Position numbers and translations under genes: made by a program | Shown here: positions 49,599-57,981 of the stretch, in pieces | Position numbering within the stretch: the stretch's first letter is position 1 | How the letters are laid out: the number at the start of each line of letters is the position of its first letter | Assembly (NCBI RefSeq): GCF_900090105.1 | Contig: NZ_FMDM01000014.1 | Location: forward strand, 124,001 to 188,000 | Reading direction: 5' to 3' | DNA length: 64,000 nt | Source: Micromonospora humi | GTDB taxonomy: Bacteria; Actinomycetota; Actinomycetes; Mycobacteriales; Micromonosporaceae | The notes under the pieces: generated by a model | What the model saw: the letters and a program-made list of their open reading frames with translations, nothing else | Told to the model about the DNA's origin: nothing | Databases searched by the model: none

Positions 49599-52500
49599 TC
49601 AGCCGGCGAACCGGTAGAGCCGGAACTCCTTCTCCGCGCCGCACACCAGCATCTCGGTGCTCCAGGAACAGGACTCGCTGCGGATCTGCTGCACCTTCCC
49701 CATCTCGACCGGCTTGCCGCCGACCGCGAGGCCGGCCAGGACCCGGTCGTCCTCGTAGCCGCTCGGCTCCTTGTCGAACAGCAGCAGGTTGCCGGCGTCC
49801 AGCCGGACCGCCGTCCCGTCGCGGTCGCGCAGCACCGGCTCGCCGTCCGGCGCGAACAGCGTCACCGAGTCCCGGGGCAGGGTCCGCTCCGCCAGCAGGT
49901 GCTCGCCGAGCGGGACCAGCCGCGTCGCCTGCGGGGCCGCCCAGTGCCGGCTGCCCTCGCCCTCGGTCACGGTCACCACCCGCGTGCCGTCGGCGCCGGC
50001 GCCGGGCACCTCCAGCAGGCACGCGCGGTGCTTGCCGCAGGTGACCAGCGCCTTCACCCGGCTGTCCCGGTCCGTGGCCTCGTAGAGCACGTCGGGCGTG
50101 CCGAGGTCCCCCAGGTCGTAGGAGAGCAGCCGCAGGCCTCGGTCGTTCTCCGCCACGTACAGCCGGTCGTCGCGGGCGGCCACCGGGTCGTCGAGGTCGG
50201 CCACGTTGCCGCGATCACGCAGGATCTTCCCGCTCGCCATGGCCAGCACCCGCACCGAACGGTCCGCGCCCACCTGCACCAGCCGGTCGGCCTCGCCGGC
50301 CCACGGCGCGAGCGGCGAGCCGTCCGGGTGCGCGGCGCCGTCCAGCGCCGCCCCGGTGCCGACCGGCACCACCACCGTCCGGGCGTCGCCGTACTCGCTG
50401 CGCGGGTTGTCCCGCGTCCACCGCTCCCGGCCGTCGTCCAGCCGCAACCCGACCAGCCGGTTGCCGGCACGGTCCAGCCGGACCAGCGTGCCGGCGCCGA
50501 GGAAGATCTCGTCGTCGCCGGCGATGCTGGTGTTCCACCGCTGCTCGCCGGTGTCGCCGTCGAGCACCGCCAGCGGGCGGGCCGTGCTCGACCCGGAGGC
50601 GTCGGCGAGCACCGCGACGCCGTCGGGCAGCGCCCGGATCCCGGCCCACCGTTCGGCGCTGACCCCGGTCGGCTCCTCCCACAGCTTCCGGCCGGTGGCG
50701 GCGTCCACCGCCCGCACCGTGAGCCGGTCGTCCGGCCGTGACCAGGCCAGGTAGGCCCGCTCGCCGAGCGTCGCGGTGAACATCGCGCCGGGCCGTTCGT
50801 CGCCCACCGGCACGGTCCCGACCAACTCCGGCGGGGTGTGGAAGTCGAGCGCCGGGTGCCGGTCCCGGAACACCCACAGCAGCGTGGCGGCGGCCACCGC
50901 GACGACCACCAGGCCGGCGGCCGCCGCGAGCCAGCGGCCCCGTCGGCCGCCGCCACGCGCCGCGCCGCCCGCGGGGGCGGAGGACCAGGCTCCGGGTACG
51001 CCGGCAGCGTCCGGCCGTCCCGGGGGTACGCCGGGCGCGCCGTGCCCCGACCCGCCGGGCGGGGCGGTCGTCGGGGCGTACCCGGGCGAGGGATACGCCG
51101 ATCCGCCGGGTGGTGGCGACGTCGGCGCGTACCCGGGCGAGGGGTGCGCCGATCCGCCGGGTGGTGGCGACGTCGGGGCGTACCCGGGCGGGGTGGGGCC
51201 GGCCGGGTCGGCGACGAGCGTGCCGTGCGGGCCGCCGGCAGCTGCGGTCGTCGCGTCGGCCGGCGTGCCGGGCGGGCCGGGCGGGCCGACCGGGGCGGTG
51301 GTCCCCGGCTCGACGGCCGTGCCGTGCGGTCCGACCGCCGCGGTCCGGTCCGCCCCGGCCGCCGCCGGCACGGTGGTGTCCCGTCCCACCGTCCGGTCGG
51401 GTGCGCCCCGGGGTGCCGGCGGACCGGCCGGGGATGCGCCGGCCGGCGCCGGCACGGGCTGCGCCGGCCCGGTGGGCCGGCCGGGTCGGCGTGGCAGCGG
51501 CAGGTCGGTCAGCGCCCCCTCGGCGACCGGCAGCTCCGGCTGCTCCAGCACGGTCGGCGCGACGCCCAGCTCGGCGTGCAGCAGCCGGGCCACCAGCGGC
51601 ACCCGGGTCGAGCCGCCGACCAGGAACAGCCCGGAGAGCTGCTCCGGGCGCAGCCCGGCGGCGGCGGTGACGTCGCGGGTCTCGGCGACCGCGCGGGCGA
51701 GCATCGGCGCGGCGAGGCGCTCGAAGTCCGCCCTGGTCAATGGGACGGCGGCCTCCACGCCCGGCACGGCCACCGGCGCGACCATGGCGCGGGAGAGCAT
51801 CTCCTTCGCGCCGCGCACGTTGTCCCAGAGCTGCTGCCGGTCCCGCCGGTCGGCGGTGGTCGCCGGCTCGGTCAGCCGCGCCCACTGCCGCGCGTGGCCG
51901 GGCCGCACCAGTTCGCCGAGCCGCCCGAGCAGGGCCGCGTCCAGGTCGAGCCCGCCCAGGTCGGCGAGCCCGCCGGTGGCGACGAGCTGGAAGCCCGAGT
52001 CGCCCCACGGGTCGGCGCCCTCGTTGCGCAGCACCGCCACGTCGAGCGTGCCGCCGCCGAAGTCGAACACCGCCACCGCGCCGCCCACCGGCACCGGTCG
52101 GCGCAGCACCTGGGTGTAGTAGCGGGCCGCGGCGACCGGTTCGCGCAGCAGGCGGGTGCCGGGGGCGATCGGCCCGGCGAGCGTGTGCTCGGCCGCCGCC
52201 GGCCAGCCGGCGAGTTCCACCGCGTCGTGCAGCACCTGCCGTCGGGCCGGCGCCCAGGTGGCCGGGTGGGTCACCACCGCCGGAGGCAGGTGACCGACCG
52301 CGGCCACCGCCGAGTCGGCGACCGCGCGCAGCGTCGCGGCCAGCAGCTCCGCCGGCCGGTACGCCCGCCCGCGCAGCTCGACGGTCTCCTCGTCGACCCG
52401 ACGCTTCGGGCTCGGCTCGTAGCCGGCCGGGTCGGCCTGGGCCAGCCGTTGGGCGTCCCGCCCGACGTGCAGCTGACCGTCGGCGTCGACGTACACCCCG

Positions 52501-52628
52501 GACGGCAGGATCGGGTGCCCGTCCACGAGCACCGGCCGGGTGGTCCCGTCCGGCCGGCGCAGCACCGCCACCGTGTTCGAGGTGCCGAGGTCCACGGCGA
52601 GGGCGAAACCGTCCTGCTGGCCTGACAT
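49599..52628 (-). CDS. Hsp70-like ATPase fused through a membrane helix to a PQQ-type beta-propeller
   Basis: A 1009-residue protein with four parts. Residues 1-380 are an actin/Hsp70 ATPase: AVDLGTSNTVAVLRR (phosphate 1), VFDFGGGTLDVAVLR (phosphate 2) and LVGGSTRVPLVARLL (adenosine). Residues 381-560 are a Pro/Gly/Ala/Thr linker with three copies of a 17-residue unit beginning PGYAPTSPPPGGSA. A membrane helix follows (about 565-588, WLAAAAGLVVVAVAAATLLW). Residues 600-1009 hold repeats of the PQQ/quinoprotein kind (DAATGRKLWEE, DGDTGEQRWNT, DDGRERWTRD). There is no Hsp70 substrate-binding domain. Topology would put the ATPase inside and the propeller outside. Confidence 0.88.
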   Translation of the reverse strand: MSGQQDGFALAVDLGTSNTVAVLRRPDGTTRPVLVDGHPILPSGVYVDADGQLHVGRDAQRLAQADPAGYEPSPKRRVDEETVELRGRAYRPAELLAATLRAVADSAVAAVGHLPPAVVTHPATWAPARRQVLHDAVELAGWPAAAEHTLAGPIAPGTRLLREPVAAARYYTQVLRRPVPVGGAVAVFDFGGGTLDVAVLRNEGADPWGDSGFQLVATGGLADLGGLDLDAALLGRLGELVRPGHARQWARLTEPATTADRRDRQQLWDNVRGAKEMLSRAMVAPVAVPGVEAAVPLTRADFERLAAPMLARAVAETRDVTAAAGLRPEQLSGLFLVGGSTRVPLVARLLHAELGVAPTVLEQPELPVAEGALTDLPLPRRPGRPTGPAQPVPAPAGASPAGPPAPRGAPDRTVGRDTTVPAAAGADRTAAVGPHGTAVEPGTTAPVGPPGPPGTPADATTAAAGGPHGTLVADPAGPTPPGYAPTSPPPGGSAHPSPGYAPTSPPPGGSAYPSPGYAPTTAPPGGSGHGAPGVPPGRPDAAGVPGAWSSAPAGGAARGGGRRGRWLAAAAGLVVVAVAAATLLWVFRDRHPALDFHTPPELVGTVPVGDERPGAMFTATLGERAYLAWSRPDDRLTVRAVDAATGRKLWEEPTGVSAERWAGIRALPDGVAVLADASGSSTARPLAVLDGDTGEQRWNTSIAGDDEIFLGAGTLVRLDRAGNRLVGLRLDDGRERWTRDNPRSEYGDARTVVVPVGTGAALDGAAHPDGSPLAPWAGEADRLVQVGADRSVRVLAMASGKILRDRGNVADLDDPVAARDDRLYVAENDRGLRLLSYDLGDLGTPDVLYEATDRDSRVKALVTCGKHRACLLEVPGAGADGTRVVTVTEGEGSRHWAAPQATRLVPLGEHLLAERTLPRDSVTLFAPDGEPVLRDRDGTAVRLDAGNLLLFDKEPSGYEDDRVLAGLAVGGKPVEMGKVQQIRSESCSWSTEMLVCGAEKEFRLYRFAG
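51071..51193. repeat. 51-bp tandem repeat in the Hsp70-propeller linker
   Basis: About 2.4 units of 51 bp encode GYAPTSPPPGGSA-type repeats. The first two units are nearly identical; the third has diverged at its end. Confidence 0.75.
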
Positions 52629-52747
52629 CCGTCGCTACCTCCGGCCGACGCGGGCATGTCCGGCCCGCATCGTACGCAGCCCGCGCCGCCCGGCTCCCGG
52701 CCCGTGTCCGGGGCGGGAATTCGCTGGCCGACAACGGGGGCCGGCCC

Positions 52748-52753
52748 TACCCT
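52748..52753 (+). promoter_or_regulatory. -10 box, leaderless promoter of MOSC gene
   Basis: TACCCT-N8-ATG 52762; the same TACCCT precedes the nitrilase-family start at 62384. Confidence 0.45.
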
Positions 52754-52761
52754 CACCCGGC

Positions 52762-53409
52762 ATGAGGGTGCTCTCCGTGAACGTGGGCCGGCCCCGACCC
52801 AATCCCTGGAAGGGGATCGGGGCGACCGGCATCGACAAGCAGCCCGTGGACGGTTCGGTCGCGGTCACCGCGCCCGGCCCGAAGGGCGCCGGCGAGGTCG
52901 GCCTGGCCGGCGACCGGGTCTACGACGTGGCCCACCACGGCGGCACCGACCAGGCCGTCTACGCGTACGCCCGGGAGGACCTGGACCGCTGGCAGGCCGA
53001 GCTGGGCCGGCCGCTGGGCAACGGCAGCTTCGGCGAGAACCTGACCACCGCCGGCCTGGACGTGACCGGCGCGTTGGTCGGCGAGCGGTGGCGGATCGGC
53101 GCGGACCTCGTCCTGGAGGTGTCCTGCGCGCGCATCCCGTGCGGCACGTTCCAGGGCTGGCTGGGCGAGCAGGGCTGGATCAAGCGGTTCACCGCCGCCG
53201 CCGTGCCCGGGGCGTACCTGCGGGTGATCTCACCCGGCAGCGTCGCCGCCGGTGATCCGGTGGAGGTCGTGCACCGGCCCGAGCACGACGTGACGGTGGC
53301 GTTGCTGTTCCGCGCGGTGACCTCGGAGCCGGAGCTGCTGCCCCGGGTGGTGGTGGCCGACGCCCTACCGGCGGACGACCGGGAGCGGATCCGCCGCCGG
53401 CTGTCCTGA
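52762..53409 (+). CDS. MOSC domain protein
   Basis: A 215-residue protein of the YiiM-like MOSC group, thought to carry sulphur or molybdenum-cofactor-linked chemistry. GIDKQPVDGSV, LAGDRVYDVAHHGGTDQAVYAY (about 49-70, in part), GSFGENLTTAGLDV (about 89-102) and VSCARIPCGTFQ with the conserved Cys (about 120-130) are diagnostic. It is divergent from the Hsp70-propeller gene. Confidence 0.9.
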   Translation: MRVLSVNVGRPRPNPWKGIGATGIDKQPVDGSVAVTAPGPKGAGEVGLAGDRVYDVAHHGGTDQAVYAYAREDLDRWQAELGRPLGNGSFGENLTTAGLDVTGALVGERWRIGADLVLEVSCARIPCGTFQGWLGEQGWIKRFTAAAVPGAYLRVISPGSVAAGDPVEVVHRPEHDVTVALLFRAVTSEPELLPRVVVADALPADDRERIRRRLS

Positions 53410-53453
53410 CCGCCCGGTCCGATCCGAACCCGTCACCGGTCATCGGAGGGCAC

Positions 53454-54389
53454 ATGTCCGACCGTGAGTACGACGTCGACCTGGACGTCCTTCCGCACCG
53501 GGCGGTGGCGCGCACACCGGTCCTGCTCCCTCTCGTCGGCGCGCCCGGGAACGTGGCCGCCGCCCTCGATCCGGAGACCGGCGGGTTCGTCTACCCGCCG
53601 GCCCTGTTCGGGACGAGCCGCGTCGTGCTCGCCCTCGCTCCCGACGGCCGGACGGCAGCCGTCGTCGACGTGGATCCGTTCCCGGCGTCGCCCGTGGTGG
53701 GGCTGCACGACCTGGCCACCGGCCACGAGCGATGGTTGGTGTCGGACGAGCGTGAGTCCTCGGACCACCTGGCCCAGTTCTCGCCGGACGGGACGGCGTT
53801 GGCGGTGTTGACGACGGCCTCCGACCCCGACGACGACCCGGAGACCGGCGGCCTGACGGTGGTGAGCGTGATCGACCTCGCCGGTGGCGGGCGGCGGCGG
53901 CTGTGGACGCGGTCGAAGGGCGGCTGGTCGGCGGAGAGTGGGATCGGCTGGTCGCCGGACGGGCGGCGGATCGCCGCGACCTACCTGCGTGCCACCGACG
54001 AGGACGACGATGGGATCGTCACCGTCGTGCTGGACCTGACCGGTCGCGAGATCGCCCATCTCGACCAGGCGGACCTGGTGCCACCGACAAACGCCGCGTG
54101 GGTCGACGAGGACCACGTCGTCTGCCGCTTCTGGCGGGACGACTCGTGGCCGCACGTGAGCGTCGACGTCCGCGACGGCGGCCGGACGGTCGTGGGCGAC
54201 GGCGCCGCCCCCCTGGCCGGCGTCGGGCAGCGGATGTTCTTCACCGGCCACCCGGAGGCGGGACCGGCCCCGACCCTCTACGCGGCGAACCGGGACGGGT
54301 CGGACCCGCGACCGTTCCTGACGCTGCGGGGCCCTGCCGCGCTCCAGGGGTGCCTGCTGGCCGCCGAACCGGCAGGACCGCCTCGGTAG
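53454..54389 (+). CDS. Hypothetical TolB/WD-like beta-propeller protein
   Basis: A 311-residue cytoplasmic protein with repeated beta-propeller blade motifs: FSPDGTALAVLTT (about 109-121), WSPDGRRIAATYL (about 167-179) and similar SPDG/APDG turns, as in TolB or WD40-like proteins. No signal peptide or membrane helix is seen. The function is unknown. ATG 53454 follows GGAGGG. It has a normal GC-rich codon bias, unlike the next block. Confidence 0.6.
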   Translation: MSDREYDVDLDVLPHRAVARTPVLLPLVGAPGNVAAALDPETGGFVYPPALFGTSRVVLALAPDGRTAAVVDVDPFPASPVVGLHDLATGHERWLVSDERESSDHLAQFSPDGTALAVLTTASDPDDDPETGGLTVVSVIDLAGGGRRRLWTRSKGGWSAESGIGWSPDGRRIAATYLRATDEDDDGIVTVVLDLTGREIAHLDQADLVPPTNAAWVDEDHVVCRFWRDDSWPHVSVDVRDGGRTVVGDGAAPLAGVGQRMFFTGHPEAGPAPTLYAANRDGSDPRPFLTLRGPAALQGCLLAAEPAGPPR

Positions 54390-54446
54390 GAGACGGGCCG
54401 GACGCCACGCGCCGGGTCGCTACGATCTCGCGCCAGGAGGGCAACG

Positions 54447-54566
54447 ATGATCGCTGTGGCGAGCGCGGCGGCGCTTGTCCTGGCCTCGGTGCGGTCGGAC
54501 GGCCTTCAGGGCCTCGCCTCCATGCGCCTCGCCCTCATCAAGGGGGGGCCGCGACGACGTTCGTAG
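54447..54566 (+). CDS. Very short ORF or 5' remnant of a gene
   Basis: A 39-residue frame (MIAVASAAALVLASVRSDG...) with CAGGAGGG 7 bases upstream and a possible -10 TACGAT at 54421. A hydrophobic N-terminus is followed by a basic end. It may be a small peptide gene or the start of a gene truncated when the neighbouring element inserted or decayed. Confidence 0.3.
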   Translation: MIAVASAAALVLASVRSDGLQGLASMRLALIKGGPRRRS

Positions 54567-54579
54567 AGAACTACTAGAC

Positions 54580-54608
54580 GTCACATAGTACCGGCAGTAT
54601 TATGTGAC
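54580..54608. promoter_or_regulatory. Palindrome over the padR promoter, candidate operator
   Basis: GTCACATA and TATGTGAC are perfect outer arms; the inner bases pair further (TAC/GTA). It covers the proposed -10 TATTAT and ends 2 bases before ATG 54611, so autorepression by PadR is likely. Confidence 0.6.
54598..54603 (+). promoter_or_regulatory. -10 box, leaderless promoter of padR
   Basis: TATTAT-N7-ATG 54611; a strong -10 match with no ribosome-binding site. Confidence 0.5.
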
Positions 54609-54610
54609 AC

Positions 54611-55009
54611 ATGATAGCGGCAGCCAGGCCTGACGACGCGGCCGAGCGGCAGGCCCAGTTACTGCGGGGTTGCCTGGACATGTGCCTCCTTGCGCTGCTT
54701 GCCGCCGAGCCGGCCCATGGCTACGAACTCGTCCGTCGGCTCGACACCGCTGGATTTGGAACAGTGAGCTACGGCACGGTCTACCCGTTGATCACCCGAC
54801 TGCACCGCCTGGGGCTCGTCGCCAATGCGCTGCAGCCCAGTCCTGGCGGCCCACCCCGCAAGATCTATCGGCTCACCGATACCGGCCACGATCGGCTGCG
54901 GGCCTGGCGCGACCAGTGGGTTCAGTTCGCTGGCGTCGTGAACGCGACCCTCGCCGTCCCTCCACCGACTCCAGGAGACGATCATGAGCACGTCGACATC
55001 GAACGTTGA
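54611..55009 (+). CDS. PadR family transcriptional regulator
   Basis: A 132-residue winged-helix regulator. LDMCLLALLAAEPAHGYELVRRL (about 22-44, in part), SYGTVYPLITRLHRLGLV (about 53-70) and RKIYRLTDTGHDRLRAW (about 83-99) are the PadR helices and wing. PadR proteins repress adjacent membrane or transporter genes. It overlaps the HAAS-type gene by 26 bases, the usual pairing of PadR and HAAS proteins. Base composition is less GC-rich than the surroundings, which suggests transfer. Confidence 0.9.
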   Translation: MIAAARPDDAAERQAQLLRGCLDMCLLALLAAEPAHGYELVRRLDTAGFGTVSYGTVYPLITRLHRLGLVANALQPSPGGPPRKIYRLTDTGHDRLRAWRDQWVQFAGVVNATLAVPPPTPGDDHEHVDIER

Positions 55010-55670
55010 CGGCCTCCTCGCCGCCGCAGACCGAGAGTGGCGCGCTCTCGGCCTCAACCGCCGCGACCGCGTGACTCTCGCGGCCGACCTTCGCGCCGAG
55101 CTCGAGGCAGCGGTCGAAGACGGGTTCGATCCGGCACAGCTTCTCGGCGGTGACCCCACCGATTTCGCCCTGAGGATCGCGGAGGAAGCCGGCGTGGAGC
55201 GGGTCCCGCCGCGGTACGGCCAGGTGCTCGGCGTGGCGAGCATGGGCGGGATGCTGTGCCTCGTCCTGGGCTACGTCTTGGTCACCGGCCTGCACGAGGC
55301 CTTCGTGGCGGCATTCGACCTGCCCCGAAATGTGCGCGTGCCGGTGTGGCTTGCCGCCGGCGTCTTCTACGGCGGTGTCGCGGCAACGGTCGTCGCTGGC
55401 GCTGTCCTCGCCGTGCGCGTCGTTCTACGAGACGCGCCTCGCATCCGGCGCACCGCTGTGCGGATGGCGCTGTTACTGCCGCCCGCTCTCGTGGCCGCCA
55501 CCGCCGCAGCGGCCACATTCGGCTGGGCGCTCGACTTCCCGCTCACCCCGCTCGCGATCGGGGCCGAGGCGGCCATCGTCCTCGCAGCCTTCCTCGCAGC
55601 GACGGCGCTGGCCCGACGCTGGTCTGTGACAGCGACGGGTAAGCCAGCCGACGCGCCGGCCTCGGCCTGA
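54984..55670 (+). CDS. HAAS-domain membrane protein paired with PadR
   Basis: A 228-residue protein. The N-terminal about 75 residues look like a HAAS signalling domain (DREWRALGLNRRDRVTLAADLRAELEAA...DPAQLLGGDPTDFALRIAEEAG). About four membrane helices follow (about 85-105, 125-150, 160-180 and 185-208). HAAS proteins commonly sit directly after padR genes and transmit a membrane signal; the exact role is unknown. ATG 54984 lies 8 bases after GGAG. Confidence 0.75.
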   Translation: MSTSTSNVDGLLAAADREWRALGLNRRDRVTLAADLRAELEAAVEDGFDPAQLLGGDPTDFALRIAEEAGVERVPPRYGQVLGVASMGGMLCLVLGYVLVTGLHEAFVAAFDLPRNVRVPVWLAAGVFYGGVAATVVAGAVLAVRVVLRDAPRIRRTAVRMALLLPPALVAATAAAATFGWALDFPLTPLAIGAEAAIVLAAFLAATALARRWSVTATGKPADAPASA

Positions 55671-55718
55671 CGGGATCCTGCGCCGCGACTCCTCAACGGG
55701 CGCGGGCCAAGGCGAGGG

Positions 55719-55853
55719 GAGTTGATGCACCTGATGGGTCACGGGAGGACGCGGGCGGCCGTGATTCACCAGCACGCCACCAGCGAGCGTGACCGCGAGA
55801 TCGCCGCCGCGATGGATCGCCTGATCGCGGGGCGGAGTCGTCGCCGGCGGTGA
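55719..55853 (+). pseudogene. C-terminal remnant of a phage-type tyrosine recombinase
   Basis: Only the last about 44 residues survive: ELMHLMGHGRTRAAVIHQHA, then TSERDREIAAAMDRL up to the stop. MGH with the following QHAT matches the catalytic LxHxxxxT...Y end of actinobacterial integrases, although the nucleophile Tyr position reads His (VIHQHAT where YQHAT is usual). It lies about 95 bp from the 3' end of tRNA-Gly, the usual place for an integrase whose att site is that tRNA. Confidence 0.7.
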
Positions 55854-55948
55854 ATGGCACGCGGATGGCACGCACGATCGGGAGTGGGGAAGAGGTGGAA
55901 GGGCCCAGGTGCCGCGATCACGCGGTCGACCTGGGCCGTCATGGGTGG

Positions 55949-56019
55949 AGCGGGCGACGGGAATCGAACCCGCGTAGTCAGTTTGGAAGACTGAAGCTCT
56001 ACCATTGAGCTACGCCCGC
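55949..56019 (-). tRNA. tRNA-Gly (UCC)
   Basis: A 71-nt cloverleaf on the minus strand: acceptor GCGGGCG pairs with CGCCCGC; D arm TAGCTCAATGGTAGAGC; anticodon arm TCAGT-CTTCCAA-ACTGA giving UCC; T arm GCGGGTTCGATTCCCGT. The 3' CCA is not encoded. The integrase remnant lies on its 3' side. Confidence 0.95.
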
Positions 56020-56238
56020 GAGCGCCCCGCATAGGCGGGGCGCATGCGACAGCGTACCGAATCCCGACAGCGCACGCGCAGCGTGTACCCCAAGCGTGCC
56101 GGCGGCCCGCAAGATCTACGCTAGTTCGGCGAAGTGGCGGGCGGGCCGGGCCCGCCCGCCACATCCCCGACGCGGCCGGGACGGGCGCGCCCCGGTCACC
56201 CGCTCGGGGGTCCGGACGGCATACACTCGTCGTCGCCA

Positions 56239-56312
56239 CGGGGTGTGGCGCAGCTTGGTAGCGCACTCGCTTTGGGAGCGAGGGGCCGTGGGTTCAAATC
56301 CCGCCACCCCGA
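56239..56312 (+). tRNA. tRNA-Pro (UGG)
   Basis: A 74-nt cloverleaf: acceptor CGGGGTG pairs with CACCCCG; D arm TGGCGCAGCTTGGTAGCGCA; anticodon arm CTCGC-TTTGGGA-GCGAG giving UGG; T arm TGGGTTCAAATCCC. Discriminator A. CCA is not encoded. Confidence 0.96.
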
Positions 56313-56461
56313 CTGTCGTTCGCGACCGGATCGTCCCGGGAACCGCCGGTTTCTCCGCGTGGTGCCCGGGCCCTGCCGATGCCGCAGGCCGACTCGCCTA
56401 CACTCGATGCGCGCAATCACGCCCCAGACTTCAACACCCTGATCCGTCAAGGAGTACGCCT

Positions 56462-57808
56462 GTGAAGAGCACCGTCGAGACTCTGAGCCCGACGCGCGTG
56501 CGGCTCGCCATCGAGGTGCCGTTCGTCGAGCTCGAGCCGAGCCTCAGGAAGGCGTACCGGGAGATCGGCCAGCAGGTCCAGGTTCCCGGCTTCCGCCGGG
56601 GCAAGGTTCCCAGCGCGGTGATCGACCAGCGGGTGGGCCGGGGGACCGTCCTCAACGAGGCGATCCAGGAGGCCATCCCGCAGAACATCCTCGCGGCGGT
56701 CCGCGAGCACGACCTGAAGACGCTCGGCCGTCCCGAGGTCGACATCACCGAGTTCAACGACGGTGACTCGCTCAACTTCACCGCCGAGGTCGACGTCCGG
56801 CCGGAGATCACCCTGCCGGACCCGGCCACCATCGAGGTGACCGTCGACGAGATCGAGATCGCCGACAGCGAGATCGACGACCAGATCGGCAGCCTCCGCG
56901 AGCGGTTCGCCACGCTGAAGACCGTCGAGCGGGCCGCCCAGGAGGGCGACTTCGTCCAGATCGACCTGAACGCCACGGTCGACGGCGAGGAGGTCCCGGG
57001 CGGGTCGGCGAGCAACATCTCGCACGAGGTCGGCAGCAAGCAGCTCCTGCCGGGCCTGGACGAGGCACTGGTCGGCCTGGCCGCCGGCGACAGCACCACC
57101 TTCACCACCCAGCTGGTGGGCGGCGACTACGCCGGCCGCGACGCCGACGTGGCGGTGACCGTCCGCACGGTCAAGGAGAAGGAGCTCCCCGAGCTCGACG
57201 ACGACTTCGCGCAGATGGCCAGCGAGTTCGACACGATCGAGGAGCTGCGCGGCGACCTGCGCGAGCGGGTCACCCGCGGCAAGCAGGTCGAGCAGATCTA
57301 CGCCGCCCGGGACAAGGCCCTCGAGCAGATGGTGGCCGCCGCCGAGGTGCCGGCGCCGGAGGGTGTCGTCAAGGAGGAGGTCGAGAGCCGCAAGGCCGCG
57401 ATGGTCGACCAGCTCGAGCGCATCGGCGCCTCCATGGAGGAATACCTCGCCGCGGAGGAGAAGACCGAGGAGCAGATCGACGCCGAGCTGACCGAGGCGG
57501 CGACCGACGGCGTCAAGATCCAGCTCCTGCTGGACACGCTGGCCGACGCGGAGGACGTGCAGGTCTCCGACGACGAGTTCGGGCACGAGATCGTGCACCG
57601 GGCGCAGCGCGCCGGCATGGCTCCGCAGCAGTACTACGACCAGCTGGCCCGCTCCGGCGCCGCCGCGGCCGTCTTCGGCGACGTCCGCCGGGGCAAGGCG
57701 CTCGCCGCGGTGATGGAGAAGATCAAGATCAAGGACGCGGCGGGCAACGAGGTCTCCCTCGACGCGCTGCGGGCCCAGAACGAGGCCGAGCACGACCACC
57801 AGCACTGA
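56462..57808 (+). CDS. tig: Trigger factor
   Basis: A 448-residue ribosome-bound chaperone and peptidyl-prolyl isomerase. The N-terminal domain has the ribosome-binding GFRRGKVPSAVIDQ (about 43-56). The FKBP-type domain (about 155-240) has GDFVQIDLNATVDGE and FTTQLVGGDYAG. The helical C-terminal domain ends in AQNEAEHDHQH, a His/acid-rich tail. GTG 56462 has AAGGAG 7 bases upstream. It precedes clpP1-clpP2-clpX, a standard folding/degradation cluster. Confidence 0.96.
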   Translation: MKSTVETLSPTRVRLAIEVPFVELEPSLRKAYREIGQQVQVPGFRRGKVPSAVIDQRVGRGTVLNEAIQEAIPQNILAAVREHDLKTLGRPEVDITEFNDGDSLNFTAEVDVRPEITLPDPATIEVTVDEIEIADSEIDDQIGSLRERFATLKTVERAAQEGDFVQIDLNATVDGEEVPGGSASNISHEVGSKQLLPGLDEALVGLAAGDSTTFTTQLVGGDYAGRDADVAVTVRTVKEKELPELDDDFAQMASEFDTIEELRGDLRERVTRGKQVEQIYAARDKALEQMVAAAEVPAPEGVVKEEVESRKAAMVDQLERIGASMEEYLAAEEKTEEQIDAELTEAATDGVKIQLLLDTLADAEDVQVSDDEFGHEIVHRAQRAGMAPQQYYDQLARSGAAAAVFGDVRRGKALAAVMEKIKIKDAAGNEVSLDALRAQNEAEHDHQH

Positions 57809-57890
57809 TCGTCAGGCGACGGCCGCCGTCCCGCGCTGCGCGCCGGGCGGCGGCCGAAACCCTTTCCGGGGTACGCCGAGCGGGTGACTG

Positions 57891-57904
57891 CGCTGAGAGC
57901 GAAC
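57891..57904. promoter_or_regulatory. ClgR-type box upstream of clpP1
   Basis: CGCTGAGAGCGAAC equals CGC-N5-GCGAAC; its complement GTTCGC-N5-GCG is the ClgR operator described for actinobacterial clp promoters. It lies about 78 bp upstream of the clpP1 ATG. Confidence 0.65.
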
Positions 57905-57981
57905 AGTGCCCCGACCGGGAGTGCGCCCGGAGGCGGAGCGGTTAGTGTCGGACAGGACGGTACGGAGAGCGAAGGGCTGCC

